64,000 nucleotides of DNA. Origin: Arthrobacter yangruifuii. GTDB taxonomy: Bacteria; Actinomycetota; Actinomycetes; Actinomycetales; Micrococcaceae. The notes under the pieces were generated by a model. That model saw only the letters and a list, made by a program, of their open reading frames with translations. It did no database searches and was not told where the DNA came from. The stretch is taken from NCBI RefSeq assembly GCF_009192775.1, contig NZ_VTFX01000005.1:310001-374000 (forward strand). Direction: 5' to 3'. Below are positions 53,515 to 62,245 of the stretch, piece after piece (position 1 is the first letter of the stretch; every line of letters starts with the position of its first letter). Position numbers and translations under genes: made by a program.

Positions 53515-53617
53515 TCTGGCGAGTCCCGCCTCGATAATGTTGCTCGGGGCAGGACTCGTAGGCTGCTCCCAAACGCCCGGCCTCCGCAGGGCGGACCCAA
53601 CAAATCACAGCTGTTAG
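53495..53617 (+). CDS. Short lipoprotein-signal ORF, probably truncated
   Basis: 40 codons beginning at an ATG that overlaps the partner gene's stop (ATGCTAG). The product has a basic n-region (MLGRHKYLAS), a hydrophobic core (SIMLLGAGL) and a lipobox LVGC, then only QTPGLRRADPTNHSC before a stop. It looks like a lipoprotein gene cut short, ending at the convergent MSMEG_6728-type gene. The same ATG exists at 51741 in module B but its frame changes after eight codons. Confidence 0.45.
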   Translation: MLGRHKYLASPASIMLLGAGLVGCSQTPGLRRADPTNHSC

Positions 53618-54408
53618 ACGGACTCCGGCCGCGGCACCGCAAACAGCGTCCGGGGATCCTGCAGCACCGCCGGATAGGCGAACGCCGATCGCGGAATGCT
53701 CCCGGAAAGCTTCACCTGCCGCATCGCCGTATCGTTTGTCAGTTCCACCGGGCCCACACGGCCCAGCAGCAGCCGGGTCCGGTCAGCCGGCGAAAGAACC
53801 GCCACGCGGTCGCCGTCGTCCATGTCCTCCAGCAGACGCACCAGCTGCCGGCCGCGTTTGCCCGCAATCGGAGTGCCCTTGGCAGAGCGCATCGGCAGCG
53901 CAATCGCGGCAGCATCGCCGTCGGGAACAGCACGCGCCACCCACAATGCCTCCCCGGGAGCCGGATCCATTGGATCGGGAATGTCCGCAGGGGAGGGCCA
54001 GACATAGGGAAGGCCGCCGTCGGTATCCGGAAACAGGGGACCGTAAACCTCCGGAGACTTTTCAATCAGGTTCGAGCGGTGGCTGCGGTGCAGATCCTCG
54101 TCCCCGATCCAGGGCGGAAGCTCGACGCCGCCTTCCGCAGCCTCCGGGGCGAACTCCAGGATCTGTTCCCGCACCGTATCGGCATGTCCGCGGGCAATCC
54201 ATTCGTCCGTCATGGCCAGACCGTACGTGGTGAGCGCAGGGACAAAGCCCTTCCACATCATCAGGGCGGGGTGGTGCTGCCAGCCGTAATCGGGCACCAC
54301 CAGTCCGCGCAGGAGCTGCAGGGTTTCCACCCGCTGTTTACCGAGCCGCGCCTGGTCCAGGACAGCGGCGCTGCGGGCGAACTCCGGATACGGAAGGAAG
54401 GTCTGCAC
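53614..54408 (-). CDS. MSMEG_6728 family protein (DNA-glycosylase-like)
   Basis: 264 residues. TFLPYPEFARSAAVLDQARLGKQRVETLQLLRGLV (in short LGKQRVETLQLLRGL), GWQHHPALMMWKGFVPALTTYGLAM (in short GWQHHPALMMWKG) and IARGHADTVREQI match the MSMEG_6728-type family, distantly related to T4 endonuclease V-like pyrimidine-dimer glycosylases. A C-terminal PPWIGDEDLHRSHRSNLI segment follows. No activity is established. It marks the right border of the DUF6318 array. Confidence 0.85.
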   Translation of the reverse strand: MQTFLPYPEFARSAAVLDQARLGKQRVETLQLLRGLVVPDYGWQHHPALMMWKGFVPALTTYGLAMTDEWIARGHADTVREQILEFAPEAAEGGVELPPWIGDEDLHRSHRSNLIEKSPEVYGPLFPDTDGGLPYVWPSPADIPDPMDPAPGEALWVARAVPDGDAAAIALPMRSAKGTPIAGKRGRQLVRLLEDMDDGDRVAVLSPADRTRLLLGRVGPVELTNDTAMRQVKLSGSIPRSAFAYPAVLQDPRTLFAVPRPESV

Positions 54409-54420
54409 GGGCCTAGTCTG

Positions 54421-54999
54421 TCACTGCCGAACGCTGCCCAGTTGCCGCACCATGATCAGGTCCCGGAATGATTGGGCTCCCACTCGGAAGGACCGGCGCC
54501 CGGAAGTCTGGAACCCGGACTTGCGGTAAAAGGACTGGGCCCGCACATTCACGTTGTTCACGCCCAGCCAGAGGGACCGTGACCCCGCGGACTCAGCCTC
54601 CCCCGCGGCGGCTTCCATCAGCTCTCCGGCCACGCCTCTGCCATGGACCTCAGGATGCAGGTAGAACTTGCTCAGCTCAGCAGAGGGCTGCAGGGCCCTG
54701 CCCGTTTCCAGTGCCTCCAGCACATCCGGATCCGCGGGCGGCTCCAGGACCAGCAGGCAGTATCCGAGAAGCCGGCCGTCCTGCCGGGCCACCAGCACCT
54801 GCCGGGTGTCGTCGGACAGGTACCCGCTGAAACGTGCGGCGGAAAGATTCGCCGCGACAAACGCCGCACTGTCCTCCGGCGTCACTTCCGGCGGGCAGGC
54901 CAGCGGAAAAGTGACAGCGGCCAGTTCGGCGAGTTCGGGAACATCTTCAGGAACTGCGGGGGAGATGGAAGCCTGCACCCTTCCAGCATAGGCATGCAC
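54421..54999 (-). CDS. GNAT-family N-acetyltransferase
   Basis: 192 residues. Acetyl-CoA motif A: LSKFYLHPEVHGRGVAGELMEAAAGEA (in short HGRGVAGELM) and the GNAT C-terminal NVNVRAQSFYRKSGF. It acetylates a small molecule or protein N terminus; substrate unknown. No clear ribosome-binding site at ATG 54999, so the start is somewhat uncertain. Confidence 0.85.
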   Translation of the reverse strand: MHAYAGRVQASISPAVPEDVPELAELAAVTFPLACPPEVTPEDSAAFVAANLSAARFSGYLSDDTRQVLVARQDGRLLGYCLLVLEPPADPDVLEALETGRALQPSAELSKFYLHPEVHGRGVAGELMEAAAGEAESAGSRSLWLGVNNVNVRAQSFYRKSGFQTSGRRSFRVGAQSFRDLIMVRQLGSVRQ

Positions 55000-55027
55000 C
55001 GGAAGGTGCCGGCAGGGAGGGCAGCGA

Positions 55028-55663
55028 TTAGTACCGTTGGTACAGTTCGCCTACCTGCAGGGCGGTGTCCACGGTATTGTCCGGACCCGGCAGCGGGCAG
55101 GCCCAGGACTCGTCATACGCGCAGGACGGGTTGTAGAGGAAGTTGAAATCCAGCACCAGGCTGCCGGGCAGCGTGCCCTGTCCGAGATCCGCACCCTTGA
55201 TGGTGTCCAGCAGGTACCGGCCGCCGCCGTAACTGCCGCCGTCGACGCCGGAGGTGGCATCCCGGACGGGAATGAAGATCCCGCCGCCGTAGGAGTCCAG
55301 ATGCCATACCGCCAGGCTCCCCACACCTTCGGCGCGGACCGTGCCAAGCCGGGTGAACGGAACCAGGCCGTCCGTCCCCGTGGCCACCTCCATCTTCCGG
55401 CCGGCACCCTCGTCGTCAATCACTGCCTCGAAACGGAAGGCGGGATCATAGCGGGCGGTCCGCAGCCCGCGGAAGCGGCGGCGCGTGTCCTCGGGAAGGG
55501 GCGACGCCGGGTGGGTGCCGAAGAGGCGGTCCCGCCCGGTGGTCCACAGGGCGTGGGCGTGCGGCGTCGAGATCCCCTCGGCGGCACGGCGGGCCTGCGC
55601 ATAGAGGGCGAACGTGTTACGGCGCCAATCGGCGGTGGCAAGGGCTGTGACAGGAGAAACCAT
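55028..55663 (-). CDS. DUF1684 protein
   Basis: 211 residues. The family core is present: YDPAFRFEAVID, VGSLAVWHLDSYGGGIFIPVRDATSG, GGSYGGGRYLLDTIKGAD and FNFLYNPSCAYDESWACPLPGPDN (in short YNPSCAYDESWACPLP). DUF1684 proteins are widespread soluble proteins of unknown function. Start ATG at 55663, diverging from the second TauE/SafE gene by 22 bases. Confidence 0.87.
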   Translation of the reverse strand: MVSPVTALATADWRRNTFALYAQARRAAEGISTPHAHALWTTGRDRLFGTHPASPLPEDTRRRFRGLRTARYDPAFRFEAVIDDEGAGRKMEVATGTDGLVPFTRLGTVRAEGVGSLAVWHLDSYGGGIFIPVRDATSGVDGGSYGGGRYLLDTIKGADLGQGTLPGSLVLDFNFLYNPSCAYDESWACPLPGPDNTVDTALQVGELYQRY

Positions 55664-55685
55664 TCGTCCAGCGTAATGTGTTCGA

Positions 55686-56432
55686 GTGACTACCGGACTC
55701 CTCATCGTGGTGCTCGTCGCCATCTTTATCGGCGCGATCGCCCAGCGGATCGCCGGCCTGGGCTTTGCGCTCCTGATTTCCCCGTTCCTCGTCATCATCC
55801 TCGGCTCCCACGGGGGAGTGCTGATGGTGAATATCTGCGGGATGGTCTCTTCGCTGCTCATCTTGTCCCGCGTCTGGCGGGACGTGGACTGGGCGATGTA
55901 CCGGTGGCTTGCCATCCCTGCAGTCATCGCCAGCGTTCCGGCGTCTGCGGCGGCGGTCTTCCTGCCTTCGGCCCCGCTCGCCGTGACGGTGGGCGCCGTC
56001 GTCCTGGCCGCCCTGAGCATCTCCCTGCTCCTGCAGCGCACCTCCCTGGTGCTGACCGGCAACATGCCCAAGGCCGTGGCCGGCTTCGCCTCCGGTATCA
56101 CCAATGCAATGGCCGGTGTCGGCGGTCCGGCCGTCAGCGTGTACGCGCTGCTGGCCCGCTGGCCGCAGCGCCCGTTCGCCGCCACCCTGCAGCCCTTCTT
56201 CGTCACCACCGCAAGCGTCACCCTGACCTCCAAGCTGCTGCTGGACCCGGGACAAATGCCGCCGTTCCAGCCCTGGGCGTGGGCGCTGATCGGGGTCATG
56301 ATCGTGGGCGGGATCTATGCCGGTGAGAAACTGCAGCGCTTCATCCGCGATGACCAGGCCCGGATGGCCGTGATCGTTATTGCCTTCATCGGCGCCGCCG
56401 CGGCGCTGGTCAAGGGCCTGGTGGACCTCTAG
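55686..56432 (+). CDS. Sulfite exporter TauE/SafE family protein, second copy
   Basis: 248 residues, GTG start. Same plan as 41842-42591: FIGAIAQRIAGLGFALLISPF, then AGFASGITNAMAGVGGPAVSVYALLARWPQRPF. Anion exporter of unknown cargo. The two copies are clearly paralogous, 13 kb apart, and neither sits with sulfur genes. Confidence 0.85.
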   Translation: MTTGLLIVVLVAIFIGAIAQRIAGLGFALLISPFLVIILGSHGGVLMVNICGMVSSLLILSRVWRDVDWAMYRWLAIPAVIASVPASAAAVFLPSAPLAVTVGAVVLAALSISLLLQRTSLVLTGNMPKAVAGFASGITNAMAGVGGPAVSVYALLARWPQRPFAATLQPFFVTTASVTLTSKLLLDPGQMPPFQPWAWALIGVMIVGGIYAGEKLQRFIRDDQARMAVIVIAFIGAAAALVKGLVDL

Positions 56433-56505
56433 TGCCGGCGGCAGTTACCCGACTCACGCCGGAGCCTCAACGGGCGGCGCGGGCTCGGGTGGCACGATAG
56501 AAGCG

Positions 56506-57798
56506 ATGAAAATTTTATTGCGCCCGAAGAAGCCGGGTGTGCCGCCCATGCCGCTCTGGCTGCAGGGAACCTTCGAACTGGGCCAGGCGGCGGTGCTGTC
56601 GGCTTTGCTGGTGCTGCTGCCGCTCGTGGGCGTGTGGTTTGCCGGCGGTTTCACCGAACGGGATTTCACTTCCCTGGCACGCCTCGGAGGGCAGGCGTGG
56701 CTGCTGATCCACGGAGTGCCGCTGTCCCTGACCTTCCCGGCGGGTGAACTGGGCGAAGCGCCGGCCACCGGCCTGCTGTCCTTCTTCCCGCTCGGGCTGA
56801 CGCTGATTCCGTTCTTCCTCTCCTGGCGTGCCGGCCGGCGTCTGGCCCGGGCCTCCTACACGGACCAGCTCTGGCAGGCGCTGCTGGGTGCCCTGGGCAT
56901 CTATGCGGTGATCGGCGCCGCCGCGGCCTACCTGTGCCGTACCGACGCTGTCGGGATCTCGGTGGCCGCCGGCGCTCTGGTACCCCTGATCGCCGCCGGT
57001 GCCGGACTTATTGTGGGTGCGCGGATCGAGGCCGGGTCCTGGGTACGCCTGATCGGCGTGGACCTGACCGATTGGATTGCCCGCACCAGTCAGCATTCCC
57101 GCTGGGCGGGATCCTATGTCTGGGCCGCCCTGCGGGCCGGAGCCGTCGGCACAGTCGCCGCGCTGGGCCTTTCCGCCCTGCTGCTGGTGGCAGCTTTGGC
57201 GTTGAACTGGGCCGAGATGACTTCCGTCTACGAACGGCTCGACGCCGGTGCGCTCGGCGGTGCGGTGCTCACGGTGGTGGAACTGGGGCTGATGCCCAAC
57301 TTCATGGTGTGGACGCTGGGCTGGGCCTCAGGCGCTGGCTTCTCTCTGGGGACCGGCAGCATCATCAGCCCGCTGGAAACCACGGTGGGCCCGCTGCCCG
57401 CTCTTCCGGTCCTGGCCTCCCTGCCCATCGGGACCATGGAATACGGATACGTCGCCCTGCTGATCCCGGTGATGGCCGGCATCCTGGCCGGCTGGTGGTT
57501 CCTCCGGGAAGGGGAAAACCACTTTGACGAGTGGCTCTCCATCAAAATCCGTGCCCGCTGGTTCACCGCACCGGTGTCCACGCTGATCCTGGGCGCGATC
57601 GTTGGCGTGTTCTCCGGCATCCTGGCCGCCGGCGCCGCTTGGCTGGCACGGGGATCCCTGGGCATCGGACGCTTCGTTGGCCTCGGACCGGACCCGCTGT
57701 GGCTGGGATTGTGGGTGGCCGCGGAAGTGGGAATCGGCGTCGTCATCGGGTACGCCGTGGGCCCGTGGCTTGAGCGTGAACCCAAGCTGGAGGTTTAG
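56506..57798 (+). CDS. perM: Cell division protein PerM-like (DUF6350)
   Basis: 430 residues, about ten hydrophobic segments: LSALLVLLPLVGVWFAGGF, LIHGVPLSLTFPAGELGEAPATGLLSFFPLGLTLIPFFLSW (in short GLLSFFPLGLTLIPFFLSW), LLGALGIYAVIGAAAAY, ELGLMPNFMVWTLGWASGAGFSLGTGSI (in short NFMVWTLGWASGAGF). It matches the actinobacterial DUF6350/PerM family, reported to stabilise FtsB in mycobacteria. The location just upstream of purN and purH is the conserved one. The start ATG at 56506 follows a linker without homology. Confidence 0.85.
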   Translation: MKILLRPKKPGVPPMPLWLQGTFELGQAAVLSALLVLLPLVGVWFAGGFTERDFTSLARLGGQAWLLIHGVPLSLTFPAGELGEAPATGLLSFFPLGLTLIPFFLSWRAGRRLARASYTDQLWQALLGALGIYAVIGAAAAYLCRTDAVGISVAAGALVPLIAAGAGLIVGARIEAGSWVRLIGVDLTDWIARTSQHSRWAGSYVWAALRAGAVGTVAALGLSALLLVAALALNWAEMTSVYERLDAGALGGAVLTVVELGLMPNFMVWTLGWASGAGFSLGTGSIISPLETTVGPLPALPVLASLPIGTMEYGYVALLIPVMAGILAGWWFLREGENHFDEWLSIKIRARWFTAPVSTLILGAIVGVFSGILAAGAAWLARGSLGIGRFVGLGPDPLWLGLWVAAEVGIGVVIGYAVGPWLEREPKLEV

Positions 57799-58226
57799 CG
57801 GACCTGCTGGAACGGCAGGTAGTCCGCCTCGCATTCATCCACGCCGCTCAGGGTAAGTGCTGACTGCATGCACGCCTCGTACGTGGCGGTTTCATCCCAG
57901 AGCAGGACCATTCCGGCCAGCCCGAGTGTGGTGAGGAAGGTGACCACCAGGCCCAGCGAGATCAGCACCGGCATCAGTGCCCCAGCCCGGCGCCTGGCCA
58001 CCTTGACCAGGGCGATGATGCCGATCACGAGGGCGGCGATTCCCAGCACGAGGGGGAAGAGCTTCCAGGGCAGGACCAGGCCGGTGCTCAGCAGCATGGC
58101 CGCCAGCAGGAGCCAGAAGATCCGGACGAACTGAACCGCGCTGCGCTTCTGCTCCTCGGTGGGTGCCGGGCGGCCCCCTGGTGTCTGCAGGGTGGAGGTC
58201 TGGTGTTGGGTGCCGTCGTCATTCAT
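57795..58226 (-). CDS. Small membrane protein of unknown function
   Basis: 143 residues. Polar N terminus, then three or four hydrophobic segments (FVRIFWLLLAAMLLSTGLV, LFPLVLGIAALVIGIIALV, LMPVLISLGLVVTFLTTLGLAGMVLL, in short LGLVVTFLTTLGL) and a C-terminal tail with two cysteines (YEACMQSALTLSGVDECEADY). Its stop overlaps the perM stop on the other strand. Not recognised further. Confidence 0.7.
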   Translation of the reverse strand: MNDDGTQHQTSTLQTPGGRPAPTEEQKRSAVQFVRIFWLLLAAMLLSTGLVLPWKLFPLVLGIAALVIGIIALVKVARRRAGALMPVLISLGLVVTFLTTLGLAGMVLLWDETATYEACMQSALTLSGVDECEADYLPFQQVR

Positions 58227-58266
58227 GGGTTTAAGCCTAGGGGACGCTGCCGCCTATGGTGGACGC

Positions 58267-58845
58267 ATGCGCATCGTAGTCCTCGTGTCCGGTACCGGGT
58301 CCAACCTCCAGGCAGTGCTGGATGCCGTCCGTGACGGCCGGCTCGACGTCGAGATTGCCGCCGTCGGCTCCGATCGTCCGGGAACGCAGGGGGTCCGGCG
58401 CGCCGCCGACGCCGGCTACCCGACCTTCGTGGTCCCCTTCCGGGACTATCCGGTCCGGGCGGACTGGAACCGGGACCTCACGGAGAAGGTGGCTTCCTAT
58501 GACCCGGATCTGGTGCTCTCCTCCGGTTTCATGCGGATTGTGGACGAGTCTTTCATCGCGCGGTTCGACGGACGCTACCTGAATACCCATCCGGCGCTGC
58601 TGCCGTCCTTCCCGGGCGCGCACGGCGTGCGCGACGCACTTGCCTACGGAGTCAAGGTCACCGGCTGCACGGTGCACTGGGCCGACGCCGGCGTCGACAC
58701 CGGGCCCATCCTGGCCCAGGCCGCCGTCGAGGTGCTCGACGGCGACACCGAGGAGACCCTGCATGAACGTATTAAGGTCCAGGAACGCCGGCTGCTGATC
58801 GAAACCCTGGACCGGATCAGCCGCGGGGGCATCCCGAAGCTGTAA
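58267..58845 (+). CDS. purN: Phosphoribosylglycinamide formyltransferase (purN)
   Basis: 192 residues, the usual size. N-terminal VVLVSGTGSNLQA, catalytic triad Asn106, His108 (LNTHPALLPSFPGAHG) and Asp144 (ADAGVDTGPI). It formylates GAR with 10-formyl-THF in purine synthesis. ATG at 58267. purH normally follows it; here an MFS gene on the other strand intervenes. Confidence 0.95.
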   Translation: MRIVVLVSGTGSNLQAVLDAVRDGRLDVEIAAVGSDRPGTQGVRRAADAGYPTFVVPFRDYPVRADWNRDLTEKVASYDPDLVLSSGFMRIVDESFIARFDGRYLNTHPALLPSFPGAHGVRDALAYGVKVTGCTVHWADAGVDTGPILAQAAVEVLDGDTEETLHERIKVQERRLLIETLDRISRGGIPKL

Positions 58846-58853
58846 CCGCCGGG

Positions 58854-60206
58854 TTACTCCAGCGCCGCGCCCCTGGTTTCCGGGGCAAATTTCGCCATCC
58901 ACAGCACGGCCAGGAGAACCAGCACCCCGGCCAGCGCGAAGGACAGCGGCAGCCCGAGGTACGGCCACAGCACCGACACGAAGATCAGCGGCCCGAAGCC
59001 GGCACCGACCCGGGACACCGTTGATGCCCACCCGAAGCCGCTGCCGCGCAGGTTGGTGGGATAAAGCTCCGAGACATAGGTGTAGAGGACCGGGATGGCC
59101 ACCTGCACCACAAACCCGTACACCAGCAGCCAGATCGTCGCGGCCGTGGGAACCTCCACCACGAGGGCGACCACCACCAGAATGCCGGCGGACAGGGGGC
59201 CGGTGACCGCCAGGATCCATTTCCGGCCGACTTTTTCGACCAGCAGTGCAGCAGCAATCACGCCCAGCAGCCCGACGGCAGCCATCCCGGAAGTGGTGAG
59301 GAAGGCCCGGTATTCGGCGAAGCCTGCGTCCACGAGGATTTTCGGCATCCACTGCAGGGCCAGGTAGTAGACCAGCAGGATGGTGAGGAACAGGGACCAG
59401 GCGGTGATGGTGGTCTTCGTGCTGAATCGCCAGAGGTCCGCCAGCTGGGCGCCCATGGTGCCCAGGGACAGCTTCTCGGGGGCCTGGGGCTCGGGCAGGC
59501 GCCACTTGGTCTGGGTTCCGCCGGTGCGCCGGACCAGATCGTCAATAACGGCTGAGGCTTCCTCGGCCCGTCCCTTGCGAACGAGGTAAAGGGGAGATTC
59601 GGGAACCGAGCGCCGGACCCAGAAGACCAGGAACGCGGGGATCACCATGATCAGCATGGTGTACCGCCAGTCCGCAAAGGTGGCCATGATCGCGGCCGAG
59701 GTGACGCCGCACAGTGCTGCGCCCACCGGCCACCAGCCGTCCATGCCGGTCAGGACCCGTCCGCGCTGCTTTTTGGGGGTGAATTCACCTACCAGGGCGT
59801 AGTCGACGGGAACACACCCGCCCAGCCCGAAGCCGGCCATAAAGCGGAAGACGCAGAACCAGACGATATCCGGGGAAAAAGCACCCAGCACCGTAAAGAT
59901 CGAGAACACCAGCAGGGTGGCGGAAAAGGCCCGTTTCCGGCCGATCGCATCCGCAATGGAACCCCAGACGAAGGCGCCGATGGCCATGCCGAGCAGGTTG
60001 GCCGTTCCGATCCACGCTGCCTGCGCCGGGGCAAGCGCCCATTCCTTGGACAGCAGCGGAATCAGGACGCCGTTCAGGGTCACGTCCCAGGCATCGAACA
60101 TAAAGCCGAGCCCGCCGATGAGGAAGATTTTGCCCTGGACTTTCCACCTCCAGGGCAGGTTCTGGACCACCTGGTCTCCGGTGGGCAGGGTGTCGGTAAC
60201 GGACAT
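58854..60206 (-). CDS. MFS transporter (sugar/aromatic-acid:H+ symporter type)
   Basis: 450 residues, 12 hydrophobic segments. MFS motif GSIADAIGRKRAF after helix 2, FGLGGCVPVDYALVGEFTPKKQRGR (in short VGEFTPKKQRGR) after helix 4, VPESPLYLVRKGR and YPTNLRGSGFGWA in the second half. SP/AAHS-type; possible substrates are sugars, inositol or aromatic acids. The ATG at 60206 opens MSVTDTLPTGD; an upstream extension is basic and dissimilar. It is inserted between purN and purH on the opposite strand. Confidence 0.85.
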   Translation of the reverse strand: MSVTDTLPTGDQVVQNLPWRWKVQGKIFLIGGLGFMFDAWDVTLNGVLIPLLSKEWALAPAQAAWIGTANLLGMAIGAFVWGSIADAIGRKRAFSATLLVFSIFTVLGAFSPDIVWFCVFRFMAGFGLGGCVPVDYALVGEFTPKKQRGRVLTGMDGWWPVGAALCGVTSAAIMATFADWRYTMLIMVIPAFLVFWVRRSVPESPLYLVRKGRAEEASAVIDDLVRRTGGTQTKWRLPEPQAPEKLSLGTMGAQLADLWRFSTKTTITAWSLFLTILLVYYLALQWMPKILVDAGFAEYRAFLTTSGMAAVGLLGVIAAALLVEKVGRKWILAVTGPLSAGILVVVALVVEVPTAATIWLLVYGFVVQVAIPVLYTYVSELYPTNLRGSGFGWASTVSRVGAGFGPLIFVSVLWPYLGLPLSFALAGVLVLLAVLWMAKFAPETRGAALE

Positions 60207-60468
60207 CGGGTATGTGGCCTTTCGGAGGGGAGGTGCGTGGGTCCGGGGAAACGATACCCGTTGGAAGCGCCGGCCTGTGGATACCACGCAAACCGGTTCC
60301 GGTGTCCGGGGAGATCAGCCCATGCCTGGCCTCCTGCCCCCGGAACGGAAAACCCGCCACCAAGACACGTTGTTACCTCCAGCCCGGGGCAGGCGGAAGG
60401 CAAAGGCATAAACTTCTCGTGGGCCGCACGGCCTGCGCACCGATCATCGACTACTTGGAGTGTCAGCT

Positions 60469-62082
60469 GTGACCAATCCCGTCCTCGACCGTGTTCCTAT
60501 CCGCCGGGCCCTGATCTCGGTCTACAACAAGACCGGCCTGACGGAACTTGCGCAGGGCCTCGCCGCAGCCGGCGTCAGCATCGTCTCCACCGGTTCCACC
60601 GCGAAGCAGATCGCCGCCGCCGGGATTGCCGTCACCGAAGTGTCCGAGGTGACCGGCTTCGCCGAATGCCTGGACGGACGCGTCAAAACGCTGCATCCCC
60701 GGGTCCACGCCGGAATCCTGGCCGACCGCCGCCGCGAAGACCACATTGCCCAGCTGGAGGAAATGGACATTGAACCCTTCGACCTTGTGGTGGTGAACCT
60801 GTATCCCTTCGTGGAGACCGTCCGGTCCGGGGCGGGGCAGGACGAGGTGGTGGAGCAGATCGACATCGGCGGCCCGTCCATGGTCCGCGCAGCCGCGAAA
60901 AACCACCCGTCGGTCGCGGTGGTGGTGGACCCCGGCAAGTACGCCGACGTCGTCACGGCGGCTGGGGAAGGCGGGTTCAGCCTGACGGAACGACGCCGGC
61001 TGGCCGCCGAAGCGTTCGCCCACACCGCCGCCTATGACACTGCCGTTGCCACCTGGACCGCGGAGCAGTTCGGCGACGGCACAGACGAAGGAACCAAATG
61101 GCCGGCGTACACGGGGCTGGCCCTGGAACGCGCCGAAGTGCTGCGTTACGGCGAAAACCCGCACCAGGACGCCGCGTTGTATGTAGACAAGAACGCCCGT
61201 CCCGGCGTCGCCCAGGCCGACCAGCTCCACGGCAAGGCCATGTCCTACAACAACTATGTGGATGCCGACGCCGCCCTGCGCGCCGCCTTTGACTTCGAGG
61301 AACCGGCCGTCGCCGTGGTCAAACACGCCAACCCGTGCGGCATTGCCGTGGCCACACCGGGCGCCGCGGATCCGATCGCCGACGCCCACGCGAAGGCCCA
61401 TGCCTGCGACCCGGTCTCGGCCTTCGGCGGAGTAATTGCCGCGAACCGCACGGTTACCGCGGGCATGGCGCAGACGGTGAAGGACATCTTCACCGAAGTG
61501 GTGATCGCCCCCGACTTCGAGCCGGAGGCGGTGGAGATCCTCTCGGCGAAGAAGAACATCCGCCTGCTCACACTGCCGGACGGCTACGGACGCAACGACG
61601 CGGAATTCCGGCAGGTCTCCGGCGGCGTGCTGTTGCAGAAGGCGGACAGGCTGCAGGCCGAGGGCGACAATCCGGCCAACTGGAGCCTCGTAGCGGGGGA
61701 CGCTGCGGACGAGGCGACGCTGGCGGACCTGGCCTTCGCCTGGTCCGCCGTCCGGGCAGCGAAGTCCAACGCCATTCTGCTGGCCAGGGACGGCGCCTCC
61801 GTCGGGGTGGGCATGGGACAGGTGAACCGCGTGGATTCGTGCAGGCTCGCCGTCGAACGGGCCAACACCCTCGGCGCGGACGGCGGGGAGCGTGCCCGCG
61901 GCGCGGTAGCCGCCTCCGACGCCTTCTTCCCGTTCGCGGACGGCCTGCAGATCCTTCTCGATGCCGGCGTCCGCGCCGTGGTGCAGCCGGGCGGGTCCAT
62001 TCGGGACCCCGAAGTCATGGAGGCGGCCGCAGCCGCAGGAGTCACCATGTACTTCACCGGCGCCCGCCACTTCTTCCACTAA
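60469..62082 (+). CDS. purH: AICAR transformylase / IMP cyclohydrolase (purH)
   Basis: 537 residues. IMP cyclohydrolase domain 1-200 ([49 protein letters not shown]), AICARFT domain after it ([34 protein letters not shown] in short [41 protein letters not shown] in short [13 protein letters not shown]). It performs the last two steps of IMP synthesis. GTG 60469, with GGAG 8 bases upstream, is preferred to GTG 60460. Followed by a terminator. Confidence 0.95.
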   Translation: MTNPVLDRVPIRRALISVYNKTGLTELAQGLAAAGVSIVSTGSTAKQIAAAGIAVTEVSEVTGFAECLDGRVKTLHPRVHAGILADRRREDHIAQLEEMDIEPFDLVVVNLYPFVETVRSGAGQDEVVEQIDIGGPSMVRAAAKNHPSVAVVVDPGKYADVVTAAGEGGFSLTERRRLAAEAFAHTAAYDTAVATWTAEQFGDGTDEGTKWPAYTGLALERAEVLRYGENPHQDAALYVDKNARPGVAQADQLHGKAMSYNNYVDADAALRAAFDFEEPAVAVVKHANPCGIAVATPGAADPIADAHAKAHACDPVSAFGGVIAANRTVTAGMAQTVKDIFTEVVIAPDFEPEAVEILSAKKNIRLLTLPDGYGRNDAEFRQVSGGVLLQKADRLQAEGDNPANWSLVAGDAADEATLADLAFAWSAVRAAKSNAILLARDGASVGVGMGQVNRVDSCRLAVERANTLGADGGERARGAVAASDAFFPFADGLQILLDAGVRAVVQPGGSIRDPEVMEAAAAAGVTMYFTGARHFFH

Positions 62083-62097
62083 CGCGGGGCCGATCCC

Positions 62098-62134
62098 GGG
62101 GGCGGTGCAGGTACTGCGCCGCCCCCGCTGTTTA
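62098..62134 (+). terminator. Rho-independent terminator after purH
   Basis: GGGGGCGG pairs with CCGCCCCC, and inside it GCAG with CTGC around a GTA loop, with a T-G wobble. Followed by GCTGTTTA. Confidence 0.7.
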
Positions 62135-62245
62135 GGGCCCGGATAGTGGGCTGTGGCATAGTTGGACTCAAACACAAGCCAAAAAGACGGGTTCCGTCAT
62201 GCCTCAAGACATGCTCCGGTGCCCACCAACACACTAGGAGAACGT

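Noticed and set aside
60463-62175. 570-codon open frame antisense to purH
   Set aside because: Shadow of purH, which has full domain support.
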